DNA of 64,000 nucleotides from Nitrospirota bacterium (GTDB lineage: Bacteria; Nitrospirota; Thermodesulfovibrionia; Thermodesulfovibrionales; UBA6898): NCBI GenBank assembly GCA_016235245.1, contig JACRLO010000006.1, positions 1 through 64,000 on the forward strand, in the 5' to 3' direction. Under the pieces are notes generated by a model. It was not told the origin of the DNA. It searched no databases and saw only the letters and a program-made list of their open reading frames with translations. Positions 9,769 to 18,545 of the stretch are shown here, piece after piece. Within the stretch, counting starts at the first letter, position 1; the number at the start of each line of letters is the position of its first letter. Position numbers and translations under genes: made by a program.

Positions 9769-9812
9769 CCTCTCCGGATAAGGTATATCAAAGGCTCCTG
9801 ATGGGTCAAGAC

Positions 9813-10115
9813 TCAATAAAACGGATCTGACTTCAAGCTGACGAGTGTCGCACCCCATGAGCCTGCAGTTTCGTCAGCGAGCTTAAATGATGCGACCAAT
9901 GGCATTCTTTTTAGTATGGCATGCACGGTTTCACGCAGCGCACCAGTGCCCTTGCCGTGTATGACCCGCACCTCAAAGATTCCCTTCATCCAGCATTCAT
10001 GCAGGTAGTCAGGAAGCAGGTCTTTTACCTCACCAGGATGAAATGAGTGGAGATCAAGAACTCCGGAGATCGGGATCTCAACGGGTCCAAACTCTGCGAT
10101 ATTTTCTTCTTCCAT
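9813..10115 (-). CDS. Smr domain protein
   Basis: A 100-residue single-domain protein. It contains LDLHSFHPGEV and the core VRVIHGKGTGALRETV, the two signatures of the Smr (small MutS-related) nuclease fold. It lacks the MutS ATPase, so it is the stand-alone form, which can act as a nicking endonuclease in other bacteria. It lies 5 nt downstream of the methionine sulfoxide reductase gene and is probably co-transcribed with it. Confidence 0.9.
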   Translation of the reverse strand: MEEENIAEFGPVEIPISGVLDLHSFHPGEVKDLLPDYLHECWMKGIFEVRVIHGKGTGALRETVHAILKRMPLVASFKLADETAGSWGATLVSLKSDPFY

Positions 10116-10120
10116 GAAGA

Positions 10121-11209
10121 CTATTTCTCAAAGAGCTTCTTGTACTGCCCGTAGCCTTCTTTTTCAAGATCTTCCTTTGGGATAAAGCGGAGAGCAGCCG
10201 AGTTCATGCAATATCTGAGGCCGGTCGGTTTGGGGCCGTCGTTAAAAACATGGCCGAGATGCGAATCACCCTGTTTGGACCTCACCTCTGTCCGTGTCGT
10301 AAACCAGCTTCTATCCGTCTTCTCAACGATATTCGATGGATCAAGTGGCCGGGTAAAGCTGGGCCAGCCGGTCCCTGAATCATACTTGTCAATTGAGCTG
10401 AAAAGCGGCTCGCCCGAGACAATATCAACATAGATGCCCACTCTTTTGTTGTTTGCATATTCGTTATTGAAAGCTGGTTCCGTTCCTTCCTCCTGAGTCA
10501 CCTTGTACTGCATCGGGGTCAGCTTTTTTTTCAATTCCTCTTTTGATGGCTTCACAAAGGTTTTCACTTGCTGCGTCGCTGTCGGTATCTCAGCCTTTCC
10601 CTTCCATGTCTTTTCAAGAAACTGGTCTCTCCCAGAATTATAACGGTAGAATTTATATTTGATGGCGCTCTTCTTATAATAGTCCTGATGATATTCCTCT
10701 GCACGATAAAATGTTGTCGCAGGCAGGATCTCCGTAACAATGGGCTTGCTGAATATGCCTGATCTGGCAAGTTTTTGTTTTGATGCTTCTGCTATCTTTC
10801 TCTGCTCGTCCGTATGATAGAAGATCGCAGACCGATATTGGCCGCCTCTGTCTACAAACTGACCGGCGGGGTCTGTCGGATCAATATTCCTCCAGAAAAC
10901 CTCAAGGATCTTTTCATACGCCACGACCGAAGGATCATAGGTTACCTCAATCGATTCCAGATGGCCGGTCTTGCCCGAAGATACCTCTTCATAGGTGGGG
11001 CTTTTCTTATGCCCCCCGGTATAGCCCGAGACAACATCTTTGACTCCCGAGAGTTTTTCAAATGGCGGTTCCATACACCAGAAACAGCCTCCGGCCAAAG
11101 TCGCTTTTTCCAGGGTTATTGCAGTAGTCTTGTTTGTCTCGGCACTTGTCATGATAACGCTCCCGGCCAGCAATAGTAGTAACATTGATATCGTTGCAGT
11201 TGCTTTCAT
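10121..11209 (-). CDS. msrAB: Periplasmic MsrA-MsrB methionine sulfoxide reductase fusion
   Basis: The first ~22 residues from ATG 11209 form a signal peptide, so the enzyme probably repairs oxidised methionine in exported proteins. MsrA follows, with the catalytic motif [11 protein letters not shown] and YHQDYY. MsrB occupies the last ~140 residues with [20 protein letters not shown] and the catalytic cysteine in [11 protein letters not shown]. The CxxC zinc motifs of many MsrBs are not seen. An ATG at 11230 would add 7 residues; I prefer 11209 because it gives the better signal peptide. It heads a short operon with the Smr gene. Confidence 0.92.
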   Translation of the reverse strand: MKATATISMLLLLLAGSVIMTSAETNKTTAITLEKATLAGGCFWCMEPPFEKLSGVKDVVSGYTGGHKKSPTYEEVSSGKTGHLESIEVTYDPSVVAYEKILEVFWRNIDPTDPAGQFVDRGGQYRSAIFYHTDEQRKIAEASKQKLARSGIFSKPIVTEILPATTFYRAEEYHQDYYKKSAIKYKFYRYNSGRDQFLEKTWKGKAEIPTATQQVKTFVKPSKEELKKKLTPMQYKVTQEEGTEPAFNNEYANNKRVGIYVDIVSGEPLFSSIDKYDSGTGWPSFTRPLDPSNIVEKTDRSWFTTRTEVRSKQGDSHLGHVFNDGPKPTGLRYCMNSAALRFIPKEDLEKEGYGQYKKLFEK

Positions 11210-11626
11210 GGCTTCATCATATCCCTTCATAATGAAGAAAATATGAAAGATCGGTGATCTTCCGTTTTTATATCTCCCGCCCGATTGCGGATATCCATAT
11301 GTTCATTATACCTCGATTTCTAACGACCATCGCTTCACTTGAGCATTATTCTCTGCCTGATACGATTGAATACGGATACACCGCAAGGCGTGAATACGGG
11401 GAAATGGATAAGAGCAGCTTCATCTCCAAGGCTCTGTTGTCCGATTATTGCCCTGCTCTCCATGAATGATGATCAGGCTTCTCAAGTCGGTCTATCATTG
11501 CCGCAGAGACTGCTCACCATATTTCATCTATGCTAATTATTTTTTTGCAGACGCGCCATCTGCTGGTCAGCCAAAGGCTTCTTACAGTATAATGAACCAA
11601 TACCATTTTTGCAGGAGGTATCTGAC
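11210..11626. other. Intergenic region between divergent genes, no gene seen
   Basis: About 415 nt between msrAB and the groES-like gene. A TATAAT lies at 11588-11593, 34 nt before the groES-like start, but no good -35 box stands 16-18 nt before it. I see no CIRCE element and no ORF with coding character. Confidence 0.5.
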
Positions 11627-12379
11627 ATGGGGGTTAGACCGCTTCATGATTGGGTCCTAATCAAAAGAAGTGACCCGGAGGAAAAGACCAGCGGCGGCAT
11701 CATCATTCCTGATGCTGCCAGGAGCAAACCGACTGAAGGCATTATTGAAGCCATCGGTACCGGAAAATTCGAAAAGAAAAAGGGCGAGAAGGAAAAAAAG
11801 TTTGTCCCTACCGTGCTGAAGCCAGGTCAGCGCGTCATGTTCATTGATTACATGGCAAAAGAGATCGTAGTCGACGGCCAGGATATTACACTTATCCAGG
11901 AGGACAATATCCTCGGCGTTCTCGAAAGTTTTGGTCCTCTCTCAGTCAAGAAACCATTTCATGTTGAAATCAAAAAAGAGCACCCGCCTATGGTCCAGGC
12001 TGAAAAAACCAAGGCAGAGCCGAAGAAACCATTCGAGGCTGAAGTAACGTTCAGAAAGGCAGCAACAACAGGCAAGACAAAAAAACAGGTTAAGGCAGAC
12101 GTTAAAACTAACACAAAAAAATCAGCCACAAAAGGAAAGGAAAAACCGATGAAGAAAACTGTAAAGAAAGCTGCTCCAAAGAAGGCTGTCGCAAAGAAAG
12201 CTGTTGTCAAGAAGGCTGCTCCGGCAAAGAAAGCTGCTCCAAAGAAGGCCGTCGTAAAAAAAGCTGTTGTCAAAAAGGCCGCTCCGGCAAAGAAAGCTGC
12301 TCCAAAGAAGGCCGTCGTAAAAAAAGCTGTTGTCAAAAAGGCCGCTCCGGCAAAGAAGACTGTCGCAAAGAAGAAATAG
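11627..12379 (+). CDS. GroES-like co-chaperonin with a long Lys/Ala-rich histone-H1-like tail
   Basis: A 250-residue protein. Residues 1-105 are a GroES (Cpn10) domain: VRPLHDWVLIKR, mobile-loop motif TSGGIIIPD, PGQRVMFIDYMAKEIVVDG, and a short charged insertion (KFEKKKGEKEKK). Residues ~105-160 are a Lys/Pro/Glu-rich linker. The last ~90 residues are almost only Lys, Ala, Pro and Val in KKAAPKKAV repeats like AlgP or histone H1. An AGGAGG lies 8 nt before the chosen ATG. The tail should be disordered and bind nucleic acid or other polyanions. No groEL is adjacent. Confidence 0.85.
   Translation: MGVRPLHDWVLIKRSDPEEKTSGGIIIPDAARSKPTEGIIEAIGTGKFEKKKGEKEKKFVPTVLKPGQRVMFIDYMAKEIVVDGQDITLIQEDNILGVLESFGPLSVKKPFHVEIKKEHPPMVQAEKTKAEPKKPFEAEVTFRKAATTGKTKKQVKADVKTNTKKSATKGKEKPMKKTVKKAAPKKAVAKKAVVKKAAPAKKAAPKKAVVKKAVVKKAAPAKKAAPKKAVVKKAVVKKAAPAKKTVAKKK
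12170..12358 (+). repeat. Three tandem 63-bp repeats inside the groES-like tail
   Basis: The 63-bp unit starts at 12170, 12233 and 12296. The last two copies differ at about one position; the first is more diverged. Each encodes 21 residues of the Ala/Lys/Pro/Val-rich tail. Near identity at silent sites points to recent duplication, so copy number may vary between strains. Confidence 0.85.
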
Positions 12380-12398
12380 CACTGCTATCAGACAAGAG

Positions 12399-12440
12399 CT
12401 TGAAGAGGGGCAGCAGGGCACCCTGCTGCCCCTCTTCAAG
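12399..12440. terminator. Strong bidirectional terminator
   Basis: A perfect 20-bp stem (12399-12418 with 12421-12440) with a 2-nt loop. It sits just after the groES-like gene and touches the stop codon of the convergent gene on the minus strand. Confidence 0.85.
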
Positions 12441-13340
12441 TCAGTTCATGGCAGCCGTTTCCAATTCTTCAATTCTCTCTCTCTTTTCCTCATTACCTGC
12501 ACTATCCCTATAGACGAGTTCATCCGTTTCCAGATCATATTCAGGGATTTTCGGATCTGCCCAATAGTTCAGAAAATACTGGTAGAAGATGCTATAAAGG
12601 CTTCCGGGATTCTGGTTATGAACAAAGACATATTCAGGCATACCTTGCACATCAAGTCCCGTGTGGTAATGGTTCACCCATAGGTAGTCCCCTGACAACG
12701 CCATCTTCAAAAACGGTACATCACAGTAAAGTTTGAGCCTGATATCTTTCTGCACTGCCTTCAGTTCCTTCAGTAAACCGATGCTGCTTCTGATCTGCTC
12801 TCTGAACTTTTCAAGGGTAATTTCAGGGTTAAGGATGCTCTTTACGCGCGTGACCGCTCCCTCCCCTGCGGGGTTGAGGAGCATGATCTTTGCTTTTCGA
12901 CAGTTCTTTATGACCGCATGAAGATCTCCCCGTGGATCCGTAAAGGTCCTGAAGCCGGTCGATCCGATGACCATGATATCCCGTGCTATGCCCTGAGTCT
13001 CCTTCAGTTTTCTGCTGTTCCTGCGCGCAAAGATCCCCCTCGAAGAGGCGAAAACAAGGCCTGCATTGCGTGCAATACGCGCAAGCCGCCTGTCCCGCCA
13101 GACCCAGCCGGTATAATTGAAGAAGAGGATCAGCAGCACCGCGAGGACTATTTCGGCAAGCAGAAGGAATATTTTTTCATCCCCGATGATCTGCCAATAT
13201 GCATGAAATTGACGTGAGAGGAAACTTACTGTATAGGGCAGGGAAAGTGCGATGCCAGCGCTGCTGATAATGATCGCTACATGATAAAGTATATGCGCCG
13301 GGACTTTTATAAATTCTTTGATACTTCGTGCATTAAACAT
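12441..13340 (-). CDS. Membrane protein of unknown function with a PLD-like/DUF5919-like cytoplasmic part
   Basis: About 299 residues from ATG 13340, which follows GGGAGG at 6 nt; an upstream ATG (13379) lacks such a site. Two hydrophobic segments lie near residues 15-40 and 55-80. The rest is soluble, with MVIGSTGFRTF, then CRKAKIMLLNPAGEGAVTRV, and later WVNHYHTGL, resembling the nucleotide/phospholipase-D-like part found in proteins that describe 'lost HKD' folds. I see no catalytic HKD motif. Function is unknown. Confidence 0.65.
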   Translation of the reverse strand: MFNARSIKEFIKVPAHILYHVAIIISSAGIALSLPYTVSFLSRQFHAYWQIIGDEKIFLLLAEIVLAVLLILFFNYTGWVWRDRRLARIARNAGLVFASSRGIFARRNSRKLKETQGIARDIMVIGSTGFRTFTDPRGDLHAVIKNCRKAKIMLLNPAGEGAVTRVKSILNPEITLEKFREQIRSSIGLLKELKAVQKDIRLKLYCDVPFLKMALSGDYLWVNHYHTGLDVQGMPEYVFVHNQNPGSLYSIFYQYFLNYWADPKIPEYDLETDELVYRDSAGNEEKRERIEELETAAMN

Positions 13341-13505
13341 GAAGACCTCCCTTTGAGTTTTTATTCTTGCGGTGAGCACGGAAAACCGGCCATTGATGCG
13401 GTCGTTATGCAGTGTATTTGTGATGAAATAATACCACAGGCAATGGCAGAGAAAAATTAAGTTGCGTTCATCTTCGCTGCAGATACGTTATGCGGCACGG
13501 ACCGG

Positions 13506-13817
13506 CTATTTAAGCACTTCGGGCTCCCCCTCAATCGGGAAGCCCTCTTTTTTCATTGCCGCCTTTATCTTATCCAGATTGACCTTCTCATCGTCGAAAA
13601 TAATAGTCATGGCAGCACTCACCATATCTTCATCCACAAAGGATATGCCGGGGATGGATTTGGCAGCATCACTGGCTGCCATGGCTGAAGAAGCTCAGGT
13701 TATCCCTGGCACCTTGGCCTTAATCTTCTGGTCTGCTGCAGAAGATATCGAAACAAGGACAACGATCAGCATAGACGCAAACAGTCTGAGTAAAATATTT
13801 TTTCTCGCTCTCGTCAT
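13506..13817 (-). CDS. Candidate selenoprotein: exported HMA (heavy-metal-associated) domain protein with in-frame UGA
   Basis: The frame runs 104 codons (ATG 13817, TAG 13506) with one internal TGA at codon 41 (13695-13697). Residues 1-27 are a signal peptide. Then comes VPGIT-(UGA)-ASSAMAA, KSIPGISFVD, MTIIFDDEKVNL and IKAAMKKEGFPI, the beta-alpha-beta pattern of an HMA metal-binding domain. In that family the UGA position is the first Cys of GMTCxxC; the second Cys is Ser here. An AAGGA lies 8 nt before the ATG. The gene is 12 nt after the HEAT gene, in the glgP operon. The downstream part is a well-kept domain, which argues against decay. Sec is the likely residue, with Cys possible. Confidence 0.7.
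13661..13681 (-). promoter_or_regulatory. Candidate bacterial SECIS hairpin of the HMA gene
   Basis: On the minus strand TGGCAGC (13681-13675) pairs perfectly with GCTGCCA (13667-13661), a 7-bp stem with a 7-nt loop CAGTGAT. The loop starts after 20 nt counted from the UGA. Bacterial SECIS elements have this position; the G usually expected in the first two loop bases is third here. Confidence 0.55.
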
Positions 13818-13829
13818 ATGGTTATTCCT

Positions 13830-14303
13830 TCACGCTTTTTGCAGCTTTTCCAAGGCTTCTTTGGCCGTATGCGCTACAATGAGGTCCGGGTCGGAGACCG
13901 CATTTTCAAGAGCCTTCTCTGCGGTCTCTCCACCGATCTGACCAAGACTTCTGGCAACATTCTTACGCACCATATAGGAAGGATCGCTCAGTGCTGCAAC
14001 GAGTTCGTCAACAGCCCCATATGCACGGAGAATTCCCAATGTCTTTGCAACGCTTTTGCGCACCCATTCTTCAGGGTCCTTGAGCAGCGGCTTAATCTCA
14101 GGGACTGCTTCGGAAGCGCCGATCATGCCAAGCGCAAATGCCGCGTTATTCCTGACCGCTGCGTTGCCGTCGCGGAGCGCTTCGACAAGCGGTTTTGCCG
14201 CCCTTCTGTCCTTTGTCTTTCCCAGGGCTTCAGCTGCCTTTGCACGTTCCAGGCCGGATCCTTTTTTGAGAGAGGAAATGAGTTCATTCATATTCATTGA
14301 CAT
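13830..14303 (-). CDS. HEAT-repeat protein
   Basis: 157 residues made of about five HEAT/PBS-lyase-type helical repeats of ~31 residues, with recurring patterns such as AKAAEALGKTKDRRAAKPLVEAL, VRNNAAFALGMIG, VRKSVAKTLGIL and VRKNVARSLGQIG. Such proteins are scaffolds for protein binding. It lies 30 nt after glgP and 12 nt before the HMA gene in the same operon. The partner is unknown. Confidence 0.85.
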   Translation of the reverse strand: MSMNMNELISSLKKGSGLERAKAAEALGKTKDRRAAKPLVEALRDGNAAVRNNAAFALGMIGASEAVPEIKPLLKDPEEWVRKSVAKTLGILRAYGAVDELVAALSDPSYMVRKNVARSLGQIGGETAEKALENAVSDPDLIVAHTAKEALEKLQKA

Positions 14304-14333
14304 CTCGCTTGCGCGTATTTGCGCTTTTCCTTT

Positions 14334-16886
14334 TTAAACTGCCCATTTAATCAGGCCGGGCACAAAGGGGTTCTCAAGGAGATCGTTTTTCGGCAAGATC
14401 CTTATCGAAAACCCCTGCATGCCGCTTAGCGTACAATTAATACAGCCGGAGAACTCGTATTTCCCGTCGCCCAGCTTCCTGATATCTTTAAGGCTGTCTG
14501 AGACTCCGTCAGTGATCATGCCGGTGTTATTGACAAGCCCATGAAAGACCTGCACATCAACATGATCAGGGGCAATTTCTCCGAGGTTTACGGTTGCAAG
14601 CACCGTTAGGCAATTTCCGATCATCACCTTTTCTTCGGCATCCGAACGTATGTCCTCGATCTTGATTTTCGACCATTTCCCGGCTATGTTGTCCTTGAAC
14701 CCGGCAAGTGCCTTTGCATTCTCAAAGTTATTTTCTGTGATTAGTCCGAAGCGGCTCTCTGCCCTGTTGTAACATTTCTCGGTGTACTCAATAACCATTC
14801 TATTGGTATTAAAAACAGGGTAAAGACTCCTGATCGATTCCTTCATATAATGTATCCACCCGCGCGGCAATTTATCTGTTCTGGTATAGAAAAGCGGGAT
14901 GACCTCCTTTTCAAGGAGGTCATAGATGGCATTGGCCTCAATATCATACTGGTAGTTGATATCAGAGTATTCATCGACCTTGCCGATCGCCCAACCGATG
15001 CCCGGCTTGAACGCTTCATCCCACCAGCCGTCAAGAATACTCATATTCAGGACTCCATTGACTGCGGCCTTCATACCGCTGGTGCCTGACGCCTCATAGA
15101 GCCTGCGCGGCGTGTTGAGCCAGACATCAACGCCCTGCACGAGATAGCGAGCAATCGCAATGTCGTAGTCCTCGAGAAACACAATGCGCTTTCTGAACTC
15201 CTCCCGCTGGGACAGATGTACAAGCTCACGGATAAGTTCCTTGCCTGGAGTGTCCTTGGGATGTGCCTTGCCGGAAAAGATGATCTGCACGGGCGTGTTC
15301 TCATTATTTAATATACGGGCAAGTCTGTCGGGGTGGCGCAGTATAAGGTCAGCTCTTTTATAGGTGGCAAATCTTCTGGCAAACCCGATGGTAAGTATCT
15401 CCGGATCGAGGACCTCTTCGGCCGTCTTGATCTCGGTGATCGGTGCGCCGCGTCTGATGAGCTGCTTTTTCAACTTCTTCCGTGCAAAAGATACCAGTCT
15501 CTCCCTTCTTCTCTCATGAGTCCTCCAGAGTTCCTCGTCCGGTATCTCATCAACATGCTCCTTTTTGTTCATGTTCTGAGGCTCCTGGATCCAATGCTCT
15601 CCCATATACCGATAGTACAGCGACTCAACATCATGAGATATCCAGGATCTGTGGTGAATGCCATTCGTGATCGATGTAATCGGAATCTCTTCCTGGGGTA
15701 ATCCCGGCCATATATATCTGAAGATATTCCTTGAGACATGTCCATGGAGTTTACTTACGCCGTTGGACCGCTCAGAAAGATGGAATGCCAGCGCTGCCAT
15801 CGAAAAGCCGTTATGCCGGTTATCGTAACTGTCTGAACCCAGGGCCAGGAAATCATCCCAGCTGATGCCCAGTTCCTTCGCATAGTCGAAGAAATATTTT
15901 TTCATAAGGTCCGAAGGGAACACATCGATGCCGGCCGGCACAGGTGTATGAGTGGTAAATACGCCACCGGCCCGCACAACCTCTATTGCCTGCTTAAAGG
16001 ACATCTTCTGTTCCTGCATCAGAGTCCTGATGCGCTCGAGTCCCAGAAAAGCTGAATGACCCTCATTCATATGACAGACTGCCGGCATTATGCCAAGCTG
16101 TTTGAGCATCCGGATGCCGCCGATACCAAGCACCATCTCCTGCTGGATCCTCTTTTCGTTGTCGCCTCCATACAGCTCGTCAGTGATGTCATGATCCGGT
16201 CCTATATTCAGCGGGATGTTGGTATCGAGAAGAAAAAGCCTTACACGGCCCACATTCACAAGCCATGCTTTTGCATACACCTTTCTGCCTGAGAGGTCAA
16301 TGGATACGACGAGATTATTGCCAGCCTGATCTTTCACCTCTTCGACAGCCATATTGTAGAAATCATTGATCGGATAGCTTTCAGCCTGCCAACCGTCATA
16401 GTTCAGGTGCTGTCTGAAATATCCGCACTGATACAGGAGTCCGACACCGATGAGGGGAATGCCGAGATCAGATGCCGATTTCAGGTGATCACCAGCAAGG
16501 ATCCCGAGTCCGCCAGAATAGATCGGCAACGCCTCTGTAATGCCAAACTCAAGCGAGAAGTAAGAAATAATCGCATCCTTTTTCCCAAAATGTCTGTCAT
16601 ACCATTTTGGCTCCAGCATGTACCGCTCAAATTTTTCCGTTACTCTGCGATAATGGGCAAGGAATCCATCATCTTTCGACAGCTCATCGAGCCGCTCCTG
16701 ACTTATCATGCCGAGGATCTTGACCGGGTTGTGGTCAGCTTCCTCCCATAGGTCATGATCCATTCTCCTGATCAGAGCCACTGCCTCATAATCCCAGCTC
16801 CAGTTGAGATTGTAGGCAAGCGTTCTCAGCTTCTCAATACTCTCAGGAATCTTTGGAATGACTCGGAAGGTCGTTACGGGTATCAT
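14334..16886 (-). CDS. glgP: Alpha-glucan (glycogen/maltodextrin) phosphorylase
   Basis: An 850-residue glycosyltransferase family 35 enzyme that releases glucose-1-phosphate from alpha-1,4-glucan. It is of the shorter bacterial/archaeal type, beginning IPESIEKLRTLAYNLNWSW. Seen motifs: YFSLEFGITEALPIYSGGLGILAGDHLKSASDLG, HMNEGHSAFLGLERIR, FTTHTPVPAG, RRFATYKRADL and EASGTSGMKAAVNG, which holds the PLP lysine. An AAGGAGA precedes the ATG. It heads an operon with the HEAT and HMA genes. (Motifs longer than 20 residues are given in parts: YFSLEFGITEALPIYSGG near residue 110.). Confidence 0.95.
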   Translation of the reverse strand: MIPVTTFRVIPKIPESIEKLRTLAYNLNWSWDYEAVALIRRMDHDLWEEADHNPVKILGMISQERLDELSKDDGFLAHYRRVTEKFERYMLEPKWYDRHFGKKDAIISYFSLEFGITEALPIYSGGLGILAGDHLKSASDLGIPLIGVGLLYQCGYFRQHLNYDGWQAESYPINDFYNMAVEEVKDQAGNNLVVSIDLSGRKVYAKAWLVNVGRVRLFLLDTNIPLNIGPDHDITDELYGGDNEKRIQQEMVLGIGGIRMLKQLGIMPAVCHMNEGHSAFLGLERIRTLMQEQKMSFKQAIEVVRAGGVFTTHTPVPAGIDVFPSDLMKKYFFDYAKELGISWDDFLALGSDSYDNRHNGFSMAALAFHLSERSNGVSKLHGHVSRNIFRYIWPGLPQEEIPITSITNGIHHRSWISHDVESLYYRYMGEHWIQEPQNMNKKEHVDEIPDEELWRTHERRRERLVSFARKKLKKQLIRRGAPITEIKTAEEVLDPEILTIGFARRFATYKRADLILRHPDRLARILNNENTPVQIIFSGKAHPKDTPGKELIRELVHLSQREEFRKRIVFLEDYDIAIARYLVQGVDVWLNTPRRLYEASGTSGMKAAVNGVLNMSILDGWWDEAFKPGIGWAIGKVDEYSDINYQYDIEANAIYDLLEKEVIPLFYTRTDKLPRGWIHYMKESIRSLYPVFNTNRMVIEYTEKCYNRAESRFGLITENNFENAKALAGFKDNIAGKWSKIKIEDIRSDAEEKVMIGNCLTVLATVNLGEIAPDHVDVQVFHGLVNNTGMITDGVSDSLKDIRKLGDGKYEFSGCINCTLSGMQGFSIRILPKNDLLENPFVPGLIKWAV

Positions 16887-17100
16887 AAGTCTCCTTATAT
16901 TCGTCTATGGGCATTACAGAACGTATCATCATTCATAACAGAGCGCTGTCTTCCCGGATTCATCCGTTTGCGCTTGGCACATCAGCTTCTATTTTCCCTA
17001 TTTTACCAATAAATTCAAGATGTTTTTTCTGTATCACTGGCAATATTTGCAGCTCTTTGCTATAGACCTGAAACGCATGACCGTAGGCCCAGCTTTCGTA

Positions 17101-17129
17101 TTGACAAGTTAATGAGTATCGAATAAACT
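17101..17129 (+). promoter_or_regulatory. Sigma-70 promoter of the rhodanese gene
   Basis: TTGACA (17101-17106) and TAAACT (17124-17129) are 17 nt apart. The predicted start is near 17136, leaving a ~30-nt leader that contains GGAGG (17155-17159) 6 nt before the ATG. Confidence 0.75.
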
Positions 17130-17165
17130 TAACTTATATTCACAATTTTAGGTTGGAGGTTATTT

Positions 17166-18545
17166 ATGGTTATCAAGATGCTGCGATTATCTGTTGTGTC
17201 TTTAGTAGCGGCAATAGTTCTTTTTGGAACTGCCGGGCTGTCACTTGCAGAAAAGCCTACCGTTTTGGCTCCATGCAAGCAGTGTCATCAGTCCGAAAAA
17301 GACCTGGTAAGGGGCACGCTGGTATCGGTTTCAGAGAAGTTCAAGACCATTAATGTTCAGGTGGGCCAGAAGCTCGTATGGATCATTAAATATGGCGAAG
17401 ACCTGAAGATCACCGGCGCCGACAAACTCTCATCAATCTCCAAGGATAAAGAGATTGGCATCAAGTTCACCGGAGATGAGAAGAAACCTTACGCAGTAAG
17501 CCTCTCGGTAAAGCCGCCGGCAAAGGTAGCCCCGGAAAAGCTTGTGCCTGCTGATGAACTGTCAAAACTCGTCGCAATGGGTCCTGAAAAAGGCGGCTAT
17601 ATGCTCATTGATTCTAGGCCGAAACCAAGGTTCAATGAGGGCCATATCCCCCATGCAATATCACTCGACAATACGAAATTCAATGAACTGAAAGACAAAT
17701 TACTGCCAAAAGAGAAGGACATACTCATTATCTTCTACTGCGGCGGCGTTACCTGAAGATTGAGCCCAGAGTCTGCCCGTCGGGCAGAAGCAGCAGGCTA
17801 TACCAAAGTAAAGGTTTTTCATGACGGCATGCCTGCATGGAAAAAGGCAGGAAATCTTTTAGTCTCAGAACCTTCAGCGCTTAAAGAGCTTTTGGATAAG
17901 GACATTGCTCATGTACTTATCGACCTTCGGGATGCAAGGGAAGCCCAGAATGGCTATATCCCGGGGGCAGTCTCGATTGTTCCTAAAGATCTGGCAGCAG
18001 CAAAAGATAAGTTCCCGGCTGACAAGTCGGCACCGATTATCCTCTATGCAGACAAACTTGACGAAGAAGCCTTCAGGACAGTCAGGGCATGGGGATTCGG
18101 TAATACTTCGCTGTTAAACGGCGGCATTGCTGCCTGGATAAAGGATGACGGCAAGACAGAAACAGGCAAGCTCGCTTCAACCATATCGTATCTTCCCAAG
18201 CCCCGTCCGGGTGAAATTGCAATTGAAGAATTTAAGGCGATTGCAGAACAAGGCTCTCATGATAAGCTTATTCTTGATGTCAGGGAATCTGATGAGGCGA
18301 TGAACGGCATGATACTGGGAGCGGTCAATATACCGGAGAGCACCATTAAGGGCAGGCTTCAGGAACTGCCAAAGGATTCAATAGCTCATTTGCCAACGAA
18401 AAACTCTTTTCTGTTCTTCCGGAATTGCTCAGAATATCCCTGGAAGCGGGCCTGGCAATCCTCGATGTCTATAATTCCGACTTTGCGGTCGAACAAAAGG
18501 ACGACAAAAGTCCTCTTACTCTGGCCGATAAGCGTTCGCACATGA
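17166..18545 (+). CDS. Candidate selenoprotein: exported c-heme, multi-rhodanese protein with in-frame UGA; 3' end truncated
   Basis: The frame has a TGA at codon 197 (17754-17756) and otherwise stays open to 18545. Residues 1-29 are a signal peptide; CKQCH at 37-41 is a c-type heme motif. Three rhodanese folds follow. Domain 1 reads FYCGGVT-(UGA)-RLSPESARRAEAAGY, where homologues as I know them have a second Cys at the UGA. Domain 2 (LIDLRDAREAQNGYIPGA) has no active-site Cys. Domain 3 (LILDVRESDEAMNGM) stops before its active loop at about 18385, where the sequence passes into the region of cysQ in another frame. So the UGA may be Sec, but the missing 3' end means decay or an assembly join must be considered. 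Confidence 0.6.
17772..17788 (+). promoter_or_regulatory. Candidate bacterial SECIS hairpin of the rhodanese gene
   Basis: TCTGCCC (17772-17778) pairs perfectly with GGGCAGA (17782-17788) around a GTC loop. The loop starts after 22 nt counted from the UGA, and its first base is G. Position, stem length and loop G all match the described bacterial SECIS pattern. Confidence 0.65.

Noticed and set aside
11959-12439. Long minus-strand open frames opposite the groES-like tail
   Set aside because: They are created by the Lys/Ala codon repeats on the plus strand; no start signals or family patterns.
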